Shown: positions 11,330 through 23,394, numbered from the stretch's first letter. The stretch: DNA of 64,000 bases from Delphinapterus leucas (GCF_002288925.2 NW_022098037.1:2010384-2074383), one strand, 5' to 3'. Numbers and translations: made by a program. Notes: a model not told the origin generated them from the letters alone.

Positions 11330-11775
11330 GTCTGTTCCTCAAATACATCAAACTCAGCCCCACCTCACGGCTTTTGCACATGCTATTTATTCCCTGTGTC
11401 TGGAAGGATCTTCTCCCCCCTGGGCATATATAATTCCTCCTCTCCCTTCAGGTCTCAGCTTATGTTTTCACCCGTTCGTAGATGCCTTCCCTGACCACCC
11501 ATCATAGAGGAGACTCCCCTCTATAATTCTCTGTCTCAGCTCCTTGTTTGTCATCGTTGTTGTTTTTCTTCATAGCATTCTTTACAATTTACAGTCATTT
11601 CATTCATTTGTTAATTTACTTCATTTTTATCTGTCTCCTCATGTAGCATACATACTCCATGAAGGCAGGACTATGTCTGCCTGTCTTGCCTGCCATTTAA
11701 TCCTTGGTGCCTAGAACAGTGTCTGGCACTTAGCAGGCAGTCAGTATATATTTGTTGAATGAACCTACGAACGAA
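11330..11775 (+). repeat. L2 3' region
   Basis: GGCTTTTGCACATGCTATTT, TTCAGGTCTCAGCTTATGTT, CTCCATGAAGGCAGGACTATG and CAGTATATATTTGTTGAATG in L2 forward order. Confidence 0.85.
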
Positions 11776-12855
11776 CAAAAGATCACATCTGGTTGGTAGG
11801 ATCAGGACAGGGTTCATGAGAGGAAGGAAGGGATCCTTAGAAACTGGATAGGTTGTAGAGAAGGGTAGGGAGAAGAGAGATGTTCCAAACAGAAGGAAAT
11901 GCATAAGCAAATGTTGGGAGCTCAAGAAACACCAAGCATTTTCTGAGAGTAACAAACACTGTATATCTTTGAACTTAAGATGCACACTTCATCCTCCTGC
12001 TTCCCCCTTCCTTTTTAACATTTCCAAATTGGTATGTGTCTTATAATCACTATCTCAATGTATTATGGGTATATCCTTTTCTCTCTCAAATGTTATTTAG
12101 TTGATAGTATGTCTTATAATCATCAGTTGTATTTTAGGAATGGGAAAATAAAGTAGTTCAGTTCTACTGGAACATAGAGTATGTGTAGGAGAGCTGAGAA
12201 AGTTCTGTTGTAGGAGTTATGCTGTAGGCATATAACAAGGCCAGCGTGGTGATTGTATAGTATACTTAATTTATCATCAATGCGGAGTTCTTACTGAAAT
12301 TGTAATACTCTATTATCTCTCAAAAGAGTCTAAATTTTTCTATAAAGATGTATTTTTTTCCCTTGGCTGTTTGCACTTTCACATTTAACCTCAAGACAAA
12401 AGCTCTGTATGAGGCACAGGAGGAGATAATTTCTCCCCCACTGGACCATGAGCTGTTTGAGGGCAGAGACTGTAGCTCCAGCAACTACATACTACCTGAT
12501 ATGAAGTAGAGGCTCTAGCAACACTTATGGAATGTTAAATTAATAAAGAATTGTTAAGGAAATGACAAATGGCATTTTACCATTCTTTATTCAAAAAAAT
12601 TATTCAGTGTATAATGGAGATGAAGGCAATGGTGAGTAGGAATTTTTGAAGTCAGATGGAGTTAATCCAGGGGATGTCTTTGTAGGAAGGAAGTGCTTGC
12701 TTAGCACTGTTTGGAAGCAGGGGAGAGATGGAGGTTGGCAGAGAGGAGGTATAAAAAATCTACTTGGGAAACAGGACACTTAAGTCCTGTTAAGCTTTAT
12801 GTCCCCAAATGGTGAAGTATGTGTGGGAGCCCGAGAGCACGCCAGGGAGAAGAAA
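11776..12855. other. No recognised feature
   Basis: Unique-looking sequence; no coding signal or clear repeat seen. Confidence 0.45.
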
Positions 12856-12867
12856 ATGCACCCAGTG

Positions 12868-12998
12868 GGAGTTCCCTGGCGGTCCAATGGTTAGGACTCT
12901 GCACTTGCACTACTGTCGCCTGGGTTCAATCCCTGGTGGGGGAACTAAGATCCCGCAAGCCGCGCAGCGCAGCCAGAAAATAAGAGAGAGGGAGAGAG
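12868..12998 (+). mobile_element. CHR-2-like SINE, short form
   Basis: GGAGTTCCCTGGCGGTCCAA head, B-box-like GGTTCAATCCC, then GAACTAAGATCCCGCAAGCC and a purine-rich GAGAG tail. Perfect 12-bp target-site duplications ATGCACCCAGTG at 12856-12867 and 12999-13010. Confidence 0.92.
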
Positions 12999-13269
12999 AT
13001 GCACCCAGTGAGGACAGGAAAAGGTGGAAGAGGTGAGCCACGGAACCAGAGAGGGCCTGAGTCTGTTAAGACTCGCTTTTACAGAAAGTCAGTCATGAGC
13101 CAGAAATTACTCCTGAAGGTTTACATGTGGCTATTAGAGTCATCCGGACTGTTGGCAGGATCTCTCTTACACTCTTACAGTTTCCACAACACTAAACACA
13201 GGGGATATTTCAGTTCTCCCTCCACCTGACCTTTCAGCAACATCTAACTCTGCTGACCTCCCTTCCCTT

Positions 13270-13675
13270 TTTAAAAAATTGAGGTAAAATATATATAACA
13301 TAAAATTTACCATCTTGTCACATTTCAGTATACAGCTCAGCAGCATTAAGGACATTTATAGTGTTGTGCTCCCACCATCACCGTCCACCTGCAGCACTCT
13401 TTTTATCTTGTAAAGGGAGAACTCTACACCTATTAGACCGTAACTCCCCATTCCTCCTCCTCGCGGCCCCTGGCAACCACCGTTCTACTTTCTGTCTCTG
13501 AGTTTGACTGCTCTAGATCCTTCATAAGAGTGGAATCCTACAGTATTTGTCCTTTTGTGACTGGTTTCTTTCATTTAGCATATTGTCCTCAGGTTTCATC
13601 CATATTGTAGTATGCGTTCAAATTACCTTCCTTTTTAAGGCTGAATAATATTTCATTGTACATATATACCCTACA
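13270..13675 (-). mobile_element. Old L1 (L1M-age) 3' fragment
   Basis: AAATTGAGGTAAAATATATA, TGTGCTCCCACCATCACC, CTCTGAGTTTGACTGCTCTA and TTTAAGGCTGAATAATATTTC in order match the antisense 3' region of mammal-wide old L1s. Diverged; edges approximate. Confidence 0.75.
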
Positions 13676-13994
13676 TTTTGCTTATGACCTCTCTTTACTT
13701 TATGAGGCCCTGTCATCCCTTAACTTCCACAAACAGTTTTCCTGGTTTTACTCCTATGTCCCTGACATCTATTTCTCTGCTTCTTTTCAGGCTCATTCTC
13801 TGCCATTCAACCATTTATTGTTTAAGTTCCCTAAAACTTGGTCCCAGGGCCCCCTCTCCCCTTTCTCTCTACTCTTTCCTAAGACAAACTCACCCAAGAC
13901 CATGCCTTCTCTTCCTGTTTAGCTGCCAGGGTTTCCACATGTGCAGCCTCGGGGGGAGGGGTGCACAGGGAACAGTGAGGAAGGGGGCGTCTGC

Positions 13995-14251
13995 CTCCCC
14001 AGTCAGGTCAGTAGCTTCATCGCTGATGAACAAAGGGGCAACAGATGTCTCGGCCAAATTGCTCTCACATCTGGAGCAGGAGTTTAAGTATGACTATAAA
14101 AGCATGAGGCCAAATAATGCTTGAGGAAGTTGACTCCTACTATGATTTCACAGAAAACAATGGAGCAAGAATAAACTATTGGGAGCTCTGCCACAGGGTG
14201 ACTGGTATCCAGGCTGTCTTTGATGATAGAAATCCATTTGAAGGAAAAATC
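13995..14251 (+). pseudogene. Unrecognised coding-like fragment with one frame change
   Basis: One frame reads SSLMNKGATDVSAKLLSHLEQ and ends at a stop near 14122. Another takes over from ATG at about 14118 (MLEEVDSYYDFTENNGARIN ... HRVTGIQAVFDDRNPFEGK) and stops near 14250. The two overlap by only a few bases, and the amino-acid mix looks protein-like. No domain is recognised and no splice sites are evident. It could be a processed pseudogene fragment or chance. Confidence 0.3.
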
Positions 14252-14749
14252 TGTTTGTAAGGAAAAATGGACACAAACTGGTGGTTGAAATTGTGGGACA
14301 AACAGTGAAGTTAATACTTTATCTAAGGTTTTTGCCTATATATGCAACATGCAATCTCCTTTTTGATCATGCTTAGGTCAAAAGAACACTCCCTCTGAAG
14401 GTTAATCAAAGAGACCCAATTAGACCACTGGAAAAGGCTTTCCTACCAATTCCTCCTATCCCTTTTTACTTCATCTTCTAGGGTGGAAATCTATGCAAAA
14501 TTCAGAAAAGGATGAAGAAGACAGACTGAAAATAGTGTCCTCAATTTTCTATGCTTCCTCCACTGTTTTTCTTTAATATTGATATTTTTTGGTTAACAAC
14601 CTCAATTTTACTCTGCTTCCTCCACCCTTCAAAAACAGCCTTGTAATATTCCTTTAAAGTTATCATTGACAGGCTTCCTGAGCTTAAAAAAAACCTCAAA
14701 AAAAGAAACGTGTTTTCTTTTGGATCAAGCCTTAAAAATACAAATGATC

Positions 14750-14904
14750 GGGGACTTCCCTGGTGGTCCAGTGGTTAAGACTTCGCCTTGCAATGCAGGG
14801 GGTGCGGTTCGACCCCTGGTCGGGTTCAATCCCTGGTCAGGGAGCTAAGATCCCACAACATAAAACAGAAGCAATATTGTAGGAAATTCAAAAAAGGCTT
14901 TAAA
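14750..14904 (+). mobile_element. CHR-2-like SINE with duplicated B-box segment
   Basis: GGGGACTTCCCTGGTGGTCC head; the B-box region occurs twice in tandem (GGTTCGACCCCTGGTC then GGTTCAATCCCTGGTC, about 14806-14840). Perfect 16-bp target-site duplications AAAAATACAAATGATC at 14734-14749 and 14905-14920. Confidence 0.92.
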
Positions 14905-14920
14905 AAAAATACAAATGATC

Positions 14921-15424
14921 AGTGTTACCAGTCAAGTTAAATAAGAACAGCCAACAAATCTCGATCATTGGTTGAATTAGGATTTTAGGCAATGCAGTGG
15001 ATAAGATATAATCCTTGTGCTATAAACACAACAACGCAGAGTAACAATGCAGTTCGGTTGTTTTTAACTTTACTCCTTCTTTTGGTGACAGCACTCTAAG
15101 TTTGCTTTGGGATATGACAGGAGACAGTCTGGTGACACTATTAAGCAAGGGACTTTTTCAGCCAAACTAAGCGGTGGGCATGACCCAAGCTAGGCCAATC
15201 AAATGCTTGTTCTCAGGAATCTGAATCTTGAGTGGAGGAATGAAAAGACTGAAAAAGATAACTTCCTGCTTGCCATCTGGATCCCCCAGGTTGTCTTTGT
15301 CTGACAAAGACAATCTTGGGGTTGTCTTTTCTGGGTCTGGTCCTTTTCTTTTCTATGAGCTAATGCACAGATTGGAATGTTCCCTTTTGGCCAACCTTAC
15401 CTAGTTTCCTTTACTTCCAATCAG
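14921..15424. other. No recognised feature
   Basis: Unique-looking. A small inverted pair GGTTGTCTTTGTC / GACAAAGACAATC lies at 15290-15314. Confidence 0.45.
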
Positions 15425-15860
15425 CGTTTTATCTTGAATGCTTACACGTGCCAGGCACTATTCTAAAGGCGTTGTGTGGATGATGTCATTTGATCTTCAC
15501 AACAGCCCTACAGTTATTATTCCCTTTTTTTTTTTTTTTGCGGTACGCGGGCCTCTCACTGTCGTGGCCTCTCCCGTTGCGGAGCACAGGCTCCGGACGC
15601 GCAGGCTCAGCGGCCATGGCTCACGGGCCCAGCCGCTCCGCGGCATGTGGGATCTTCCCAGACCGGGGGACGAACCCATGTCCCCTGCATCAGCAGGCGG
15701 ACTCTCAACCACTGCGCCACCAGGGAAGCCCTATTATTCCCTTTTGATAGATGAAGCCGAGCCTCCGAAAAACTAAAGCAACTTGTCAAAGTGGACACAG
15801 TTAACAAGAAATGGAACTGGGATTCAGACTCAGGTAATATGACGCCTGGTCCTCAGCATC
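15425..15860 (-). repeat. MIR split by a SINE
   Basis: GCCAGGCACTATTCTAAAGG ... GATCTTCACAACAGCCC to the left of the SINE at 15529-15731, and AAACTAAAGCAACTTGTCAAAG ... GAACTGGGATTCAGACTCAG to the right. Confidence 0.8.
15529..15731 (-). mobile_element. CHR SINE, recent short GC-rich subfamily
   Basis: T tract, then GCGGTACGCGGGCCTCTCAC through CCACCAGGGAAGCC, the reverse of the young subfamily. Perfect 14-bp target-site duplications TATTATTCCCTTTT at 15515-15528 and 15732-15745. It is nested in an older MIR. Confidence 0.93.
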
Positions 15861-16734
15861 TAATCTCCGGGGAAGAATTATTTAGGGAAACTCATTTAGT
15901 GGGTTTTTTGGTAATAAAGTGGTGGGGAAAGGACCCTGGAGGCTAGGTGGGAGAAGTTGAGACAAGAGGGAAACTAACTGTTCTCCATAGTAAAGCAATA
16001 ATAGAATCTGGGGAGTTGTTCTCTGACATTTAGGGAGAGTAGATTTGGGGAGCCTGGGACTCAAAGAAGGCTACAGATGTTAGAAGAGTGAAACCTTACA
16101 GCAGCAGCAGGCTGGTGTCTTAGTAGGAAAGAGAAGCCAAAGTGTCCATTAGGATATTTTCATCATAAACAACAGAAAACTGAATTCAAAATGGGTATAA
16201 TTAATAACACTATTATTCCAAGTCCAGAGGTAGGAATGTTTAAGATTAAATATTTTGGTGAACCAAAAATAGAGACCAGGTTTCTACCACCTTTCCTTTT
16301 CTGCATCTTTTGTTGTGTGGTCTTTGTCCTCAGGGTAACTCCCTCATGGTTATAAGATGGACACAGCCATTCTGTGTATCATCTTTAAACAGGACAGTGT
16401 TCAGAGGAAGAGAATCCTCTTTCTGTGTGTCTCTCTTGGGAGGAGGGAACTTTTCCTATAAGCATCCCAGAAGATTTCCTTTTATGTCTTATTGGCCAGA
16501 ATGCATCCCATACCCATGCCGGAGCCAATCACTGCCGACCTAAATTTCTAAGAACAATCAGAATGCAACTCTCAGGGTGGGGCTTGAAGAGGGTGGATTC
16601 CTGAAAAAAATCAAAGTTCTACGGGAAGCAGGAAAGAAAAACAGAGTGAACATTGGATAGGTGATCAAAAAAATTTACTGCATACAGTAAGAAATTCTTT
16701 GAGGGTCATGAACTTTGGGAACAGTAATGATTAC
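15861..16734. other. Possible old repeat, otherwise nothing
   Basis: 16140-16560 has the texture of an old mammal-wide repeat (similar phrasing near 19490-19830, 30250-30640 and 44520-44950), but I cannot name or delimit it. Confidence 0.35.
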
Positions 16735-16900
16735 GGCAGATACCAGAGCCAAAAAGACTTGGATTTGAATAATGTCTCCCTAATTTCCCAGCTATATGAT
16801 AGTGGGTGTAAGGATGCTGTGACTGTTGAATGAAATAATGCATGGAAAATGCTTGGCATAGTATGTGGCACATATTAAATGCTAGATAATTGGTAATTAT
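16735..16900 (+). repeat. MIR
   Basis: AAGACTTGGATTTGAATAAT, TGTTGAATGAAATAATGCATG and AATGCTTGGCATAGTATGTGG in forward order. Confidence 0.65.
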
Positions 16901-16993
16901 TTTGAATACTATATAGAACTTTTAATCACTTTCTGTTCTAAGCTCAATTATTCTCTATTATTTCCAAATGTTTAGTAAAAGTCCATTACATGG

Positions 16994-17254
16994 GGCTTCC
17001 CTGGTGGCGCAGTTGTTGAAAATCTGCCTGCTAATGCAGGGGACACGGGTTCGAGCCCTGGTCTGGGAAGATCCCACATGCCACGGAGCAACTGGGCCCG
17101 TGAGTCACAACTACTGAGCCTGCGCGTCTGGAGACTTTGCTCCACAACAAGAGAGGCCGCGATAGTGAGAGGCCCGCACACCACGATGAAGAGTGACCCT
17201 CGCTTGCCACAACTAGAGAAAGCCCTCACACAGAAACGAAGACCCAACACAGCC

Positions 17255-17281
<27 letters not shown>
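16994..17281 (+). mobile_element. CHR SINE, long form
   Basis: GGCTTCCCTGGTGGCGCAGT head, GGTTCGAGCCC B-box, AATAAATAAATTAAAA tail. Perfect 17-bp target-site duplications AAAAGTCCATTACATGG at 16977-16993 and 17282-17298. Confidence 0.93.
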
Positions 17282-17285
<4 letters not shown>

Positions 17286-17298
17286 GTCCATTACATGG

Positions 17299-18081
17299 AA
17301 CAAACTTGGGTTAGTGATGCTTTAAGGAATGGAGGAGAAGAGCTTGTGTCTCTTCCTGGGGAGACGGAGTATTAAGAGAGGACTGAAAATGCAGGAGGCA
17401 AATGGTGAAGGAGGATCAAGAATTGATGTGGGATAGAGGTTTGGAGCAAGAGGTGAAACTCAGTAAATTCAAGTGTTCTCAAGAGAGCAAAGCTATGTAC
17501 ACATGATTTATGCTATGTGATACTAAGGGGAAGGCTGAGGTCTTAGAAACGTTTGGGTTACGTGCACGTTTAAAAGGAAGACTGACAGTGCAAGTCAAGC
17601 ACGCATAATGAGTGATACAGATACTGAGTGCTACAGGAGCTCGAAAGAAAGAGAAACCGCCATGCATTATGGTGGCCAGGAAAGGCCTCACGTGACATGT
17701 GAAACTTGGATTTAGCTTTGAAGAATGTTTAAGATGGAGCGAAGGGAAGACCAGAGAGCATTCTAGAAAGAATGATAAGAGCAAAGTTGTGGAATCAAGA
17801 ACATGCAAAAGATACGAAAATGCCAGCTGGGGTTATTGCAATGACCAAAGTGTGAAATGATAATGCTATGAACAAGGAAGCTTGAGCAACTGAATATGCT
17901 ACTGAGGAAATAAAGTTCTGATTCTGCAATTCAAAAATATCTGGCTGTGAAATTATAAAGGTGGAGCTAGTTAAAAATGATTATCCAAAAATTAATAATA
18001 ACAAATAGAAACTCAAACTAAAATATCATAGTTACCCAAATCTGTTACTTTACTAAAATCTCTAGCACAAAGGAACATTTT
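17299..18081. other. Decayed old-repeat-like sequence
   Basis: 17560-17830 resembles the unnamed ancient repeat; the rest shows nothing. Confidence 0.35.
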
Positions 18082-18090
18082 CTGATGACC

Positions 18091-18237
18091 TTTTTTTTCC
18101 GGATGCGCAGGCTCAGCGGTCATGGCTCACGGGCCCAGCCGCTCCGCGGCATGTGGGATCCTCCCGGACCGGGGCACGAACCTGTGTCCCCTGCATCGGC
18201 AGGCGGACTCTCAACCACTGCGCCACCAGGGAAGCCC
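18091..18237 (-). mobile_element. CHR SINE, recent subfamily lacking its 3' third
   Basis: The head and B-box half is normal, but in sense orientation the body stops at about CGCATCCGG and is followed at once by A8. The last 50-60 nt present in sister copies (e.g. 15540-15597) are missing. Target-site duplications CTGATGACC at 18082-18090 and 18238-18246 flank it, so it inserted in this form. Confidence 0.85.
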
Positions 18238-19147
18238 CTGATGACCATTTTTAAGGGTGTTTATTATCATCATAAAGTCATAAGACTATATAAACCATAG
18301 TTGACTAGCATAAAAAAATGTTAATCTGGACATAACTTAAAATACTAACAGCTATTTATTGCATGCTTACCATGACTTATTTCTGTAATCCGTAGATATT
18401 GTCATATCTACTGATAAGACACAAGTCAATACTGTTTCTTCCAAAATGTATGATATAAGGTAAAAAATAAGGTAAAAAAATAATGTCTATGAATAAAGAG
18501 TTATTAAAAATTACTGCATGAAAGATGTTCTAAGAACTATGTGAGACAAAAAGTTACGACTTGGAACTTTCCTGAGGGAGCTACAATCCAGTTAGAGACG
18601 TCTGTAAGTGGCAAGATGGTGAAGAGCTTTATACATAAGGCTAAGGAAGGTGGACTTTTAAAATGAGGCACCATTGAGGATTTCAGAATGTGGAAGTGAC
18701 AGGGTTGGTGATTAACCGGGCTACCATGTCCATGATGAATTGGAGGATTGGGAGACCAAAGAGAGGAGACGGATCAGGAAACGTGTAAGAATCCAAGCAG
18801 GAGACAACAAGTGTCTGGGCTAACGTGTGTTATCTGGAAAAATAAAGGAAGGGGTGGGCTTTGGAGAGTCTAGCCCTGCACTGACTCTTTAAGCTGTCAA
18901 TCATACCCCTGTTTCATACAGCCAGAACCACATAGAGGGAGTCTTCCAGGAATTCCCCAGGCACACTCCCGGTCCTGACTTTCTCCCAGCTATTTCCCAC
19001 ACTGCATTCTGACATGCTCCTGGCCCCCTTCCCCACTTACTGCTCATCTTTACCCTTTGGACTTCTCCCCAGCACTACCTCCCTGGTTACTGACTTGGTT
19101 TCTACCACTTATAGGATGTTTTCTCAGCTACAAGAAACAGACAGCTT

Positions 19148-19460
19148 GGGCTTCCCTGGTGGCGCAGTGGTTAAGAATCCGCCTGCCAATGCAGGGGACA
19201 CGGGTTCGAGCCCTGGTCCGGGAAGATCCCACATGCCGTGGAGCAACTAAGCCCGTGCGCCACAACTACTGAGTCTGTGTGCCACAACTACTGAAGCCCA
19301 CGCACCTAGAGCCCGTGCTCCGCAACAAGAGAAGCCACCACAATGAGAAGCCTATGCACCGTAACCAAGAGTAGCCCCTGCTCGCCACAACTAGAGAAAG
19401 CCCGCACGCAGCAAAGACCCAACACAGACAAAAATAAATAAAATAAATTAAAAAAAAAAA
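19148..19460 (+). mobile_element. CHR SINE, long form
   Basis: Full head, B-box GGTTCGAGCCC, CACAACTACTGAG body and A-rich tail. Target-site duplications AAGAAACAGACAGCTT (19132-19147) and AAGAAACAGACAACTT (19461-19476), one mismatch. Confidence 0.92.
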
Positions 19461-19476
19461 AAGAAACAGACAACTT

Positions 19477-20821
19477 AACAAATCGTGGCCTAAGACTATA
19501 AGGATATTTGTTGCTTACTTAACAAGAAGCCTGTCTCAAAGTGGGTTTGATAATTCAACAATGTTATCAGGAAGGCATATTCCACCTTGTCTCCTTAGTG
19601 ACTTGCACCGTCTCCCCTTGATTGTCAGATGGTTGCAGCCACTCTAGAAAGTGAGTGGAGGGAGACAGAAAGGGTTTTCTCCTCTCCTTTATGTTAACAG
19701 GGAATAAAACCTTTCCTACAAGCCCTCAACCAACTTCTCCTTACACTGCACTGGTCAAGCTGGGGTCACATGCCCCCTCCTAGAACTATCACTGGCAAAG
19801 GAGAATGGGTTCACCATGATGGGATGAAACCAGTGTGCTGGGCATTTTTCCCTGAACAAAACTGAGGCTTGTTAGCAGGCAAGAAGGGGAAAGGCATTTT
19901 GTCAGGTGCCTCAAGGTGTCTGTCATGGACTAAGGAGTACAGAACCTCAGCTTGCCTATCCTACCCTGTCCCATTATTCACTTCTCAACTAGCTCTTGGA
20001 ACCCCAACTTCAGGGCATTCATCCTCTACCTCCCCTACTACTTCAACGGGAAGTTCTTGGCCCGAATTGTCCTGTGTCTTTAAGCAAGCAAGATGTAGAC
20101 AGTAGTCATTACAAAGGAAGAACTGGCTGGACTGGCCATTGCCTTGATCCTCTGGGCAAGGCTGAATGATGCTCTAGGATACCGGCAGGGGGTGGGGTGG
20201 GGGAGGTCATCTGAACCTCTGTTACTATTTTTACTTTATGTGCAAAGATTTGAAAATATAGTTCTTCTGTTTTTAATCCCTGGAGTCTGCAAGCTGTTGG
20301 ATTTTAAAGAGGTGGATAATGTAAACATCAAGGATTATAGAACAGTTTGAGGAGGAGCTGAAAGAAGAATAGAGGGTGCCAATGTGTCTGCAGATGACAG
20401 GGCTTTTGTAAGCCTCTCTTATTATTATCTCTTTTCTGTGGTTCATTTCACATTAAAATTTCGCTCAGCGTTTTGGCATGGATAAACCTTGGCAATGTCT
20501 CTTTGAAAAAATTATTATCATGTATTTCTTTCTTTTTAAAGCCAAGCAGATTTTTTAAAATGGTTACAGCTCTGGAGTATTCCTTAGTAAAATCTATTGG
20601 GCGTTTAGGAAGTGGGTATCATTAGAGTTCTGTAATACAGCTAATTTCACTCCACGGACCCCTCTTTGCATCTACATTTTATTGCTTTTTATTCTAACAA
20701 TTCTAGTAACCATAAATATAAAAGAGGTATACATTTCCTTATTTTTAAAGAAGTTTTTGCTTTATTCCATCCCCGATACTGCGCTGCCCTGTCCTTACAA
20801 ATATCCCCATTACCTTCATGC
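19477..20821. other. No gene; possible old repeat
   Basis: 19490-19830 has old-repeat texture; 19840-20820 looks unique, with no exon-like structure. Confidence 0.4.
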
Positions 20822-20836
20822 CCTGGGATTTATTTT

Positions 20837-21050
20837 CTATTTATTTTTATTTTTATTTTGCGGTACGCAGGCCTCTCACTGCTGTGGCCTCTCCCGTTGC
20901 GGAGCACAGGATCCGGGCGCGCAGGCTCAGCGGCCATGGCTCACAGGCCCAGCCGCTCCGCGGCATGTGGGATCTTCCCGGACCGGGGCACGAACCCGTG
21001 TCCCCTGCATCGGCAGGCGGACTCTCAACCACTGCGCCACCAGGGAAGCC
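20837..21050 (-). mobile_element. CHR SINE, recent short subfamily
   Basis: TTTTATTTTTATTTTGCGGTACGC start and CCACCAGGGAAGCC end (reverse orientation). Target-site duplications CCTGGGATTTATTTT (20822-20836) and CCTGGGGTTTATTTT (21051-21065), one mismatch. Confidence 0.92.
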
Positions 21051-21065
21051 CCTGGGGTTTATTTT

Positions 21066-21336
21066 TGAACTGAGAGGAAGAAGGGACCTTGTGACTAGTA
21101 GGGGCCAACTCTCTTTGACCTAGTGAGCTTCTCCTTCTATTTTCCCTAAAATAGGTTGTCTGTACCTCATCCCAAAACATAATTATGCTACGGCTTTTCA
21201 CTTATGCCAAATAAAATATATTGATATCAGAAAATCTGAGCTCAGTTGAGAAGAACTCTAAGGAAGAAAAGCTTTTAGTTAAAGGGTGATCTCATTTCTC
21301 ATTCTGTTCATCTTTCATACCCCTCACAGGCATATA

Positions 21337-21382
<46 letters not shown>

Positions 21383-22943
21383 CCTCCCTATTATCTGGCC
21401 ACCTTTGATCAGTCATCATTCACAGAAAAAAGATCTTGGTCCTCCAGACCTTTGTTCATTGTATTCCCTTTGCATAGAAGGGCCATGACTCTCTGCCTGT
21501 TTGTTCCACTTTATTGTGTTCAAAAGTGTGAGAACTTTCTAGGCCTCACCTCCATCCTATTCTCTATCTAGCCCCATAAGAGTTTGTAAGTAGCTTTACT
21601 CTAATGCTTGTAATGTCCCTGCCTGTCCCAGCCCTACCCACTGCTGGCTGGAGTCTGGCTTCACTCTTGGACAGTTCTTCTTAGAGCCAGGACACCTCAT
21701 CCCCTTCTCAGCCCTGATACTGCTTAGAGATGCCAGCTGCAGCACACCCAGCAATCAGACTGAGTTTCAGGGTACCAACATCACCCCTCATCAGCCAAGT
21801 GTGCCCGCTCTTTGGGCATTATCATTGGGACAGCTGGATATCCTTCAGCCTGATTTATTCCTGTCTCCCCACTGTCTTCGATATTGCTAGACTGTGAACT
21901 CATTGAGTGTGGAGACAAGACTTTGCAACTTAGAGATGATATAAACTGCAATATCGCAAGCAGTGATGTGAGAGTCATGTTAGAGTCCTCGATTTAAGTT
22001 GCTTTGAGTCATGGTGCACAGGGGTTTAAAAATAGAGGCTCCAAAGATTTTTCCCTTGGTGAAGACTTCTTCAAAAACAAGCAGTTCACAGAAAAGGGAA
22101 AACAAATGGTTCTTGAACATCTGAGATTATTTACCTCACTCATAATAAATTTAAATATATGCTGAGACACCATTTTTCACTAAACAAATAGATAAAATGC
22201 AAAAATATTGTTAACACACTGTGTTGTTGAGGATGTGCAATAACAGATGCTTTTATGCAGATGCACGTGCTCTCTGATCTACAAATATCATTTCCAGAAA
22301 TTTAACCTATAGATATGCAGGTATGTGTGCAAAACAACTACATATAATGTTACTTCTCTATTATTTGTGATAGGATCAGAGTGAAACAACCTAATATTTC
22401 ATCAATAATAGACTAAGTAAATTATGGTACATCCACATGTTGGAACATTGTGTAACCAAAAATGTTGTGGAAGTTTTTAATGCACTGATTGAAACAATTT
22501 CCAAGATTGTTTGGAGGGTAGCAGGGTATAAAGGCATGATATACCAGGAGCACGTGTGTGGGAGGGAGGATTTCACTGTTTACCTTCTTGTGCCTTTACT
22601 TTTTTGAACCCTATGAATGCATTACCTTTTAAGGAAAACAAAACAAAACAGAAAAGAACATTTGTAACTATAGAAGACTATGTCTTTTCCCTAACTCTAA
22701 GCACAGGGTTTGGTTTTTGACAGATGTTCAGATTCACTAGAAAATAGAGCCTGAAGTAAGAGCTTACCTATCTATCATTTTAGAAAGGGGTGTGATCCCA
22801 GAGAAGTAAGAGTTAAGAGAAAAAGGGAATGAATCAAAGAAAGGAGAATGAATACAAGGTGCTGTGTCACTGAGCTGGCCTCAGCTTCTCAACCAGAGCT
22901 GATTGTTTGGTGTCCAAAGAGGCCATAGGAAACCAGAACAACT
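21066..22943. other. No gene recognised
   Basis: Apart from the (CA)n at 21338-21380, only short motif-free ORFs. 22150-22640 has an old-L1-like texture but too diverged to call. Confidence 0.4.
21338..21380 (+). repeat. (CA)n microsatellite
   Basis: 43 bp of uninterrupted CA repeat. Confidence 0.97.
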
Positions 22944-22956
22944 CATGGATGGGATG

Positions 22957-23052
22957 CTTTTTTTTATTATTAATTTTTATTGGAGTACAGTTAATTTACA
23001 ATGTTGTGTTAGTTCCTGCTGTAGAGCAAAGTGAATTAGCTATACATATACC
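22957..23052 (-). mobile_element. L1, strongly 5'-truncated
   Basis: T-rich start, then TTTTATTGGAGTACAGTTAA and ACAATGTTGTGTTAGTTCC, the antisense L1 3' end as at 1084-1130. Target-site duplications CATGGATGGGATG (22944-22956) and CATGGATGGGGTG (23053-23065), one mismatch. Confidence 0.88.
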
Positions 23053-23394
23053 CATGGATGGGGTGAAGGGCAATTTATTTGTTCGGTTCTCCCGTTCTCC
23101 TGCCTCTCACTTGGTAAAGTCTACCCTATGGGGACATTGACTCCTTTTGCTTTTCTGTGATCTCCATTCAGTCCAGGCAGATTCTGGTGAAGGCAGAGAC
23201 TCCAGGGTCCAATGCAGCCAATGTACACATACAGTGGTCCCTCTGTGTCAGGTGACACTGTACACCATTCTATCGCAGTAACGGTGGAAGCACGTCAAGT
23301 GATTGAGGTATGGGAATGGGCATCAGATACAGTTGAGTGATCTGGTATAGTACATAAGTGGCTCAATACCGCAGGTGTCAGAAAATTTTCTTTT

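Noticed and set aside
12868..12960. tRNA gene candidates from GGTTCGANNCC B-box motifs
   Set aside because: The B-boxes belong to tRNA-derived SINEs; no cloverleaf can be formed with a proper anticodon arm, and the context is repetitive.
15438..15807. Recurring ORFs of the type MVESPPADAGD.../GSSRTGARTRVPC near most SINEs
   Set aside because: The same peptides recur at 15.5, 20.8, 27.7, 35.1, 40.7 and 62.1 kb because they are translations of the CHR SINE in various frames, not genes.
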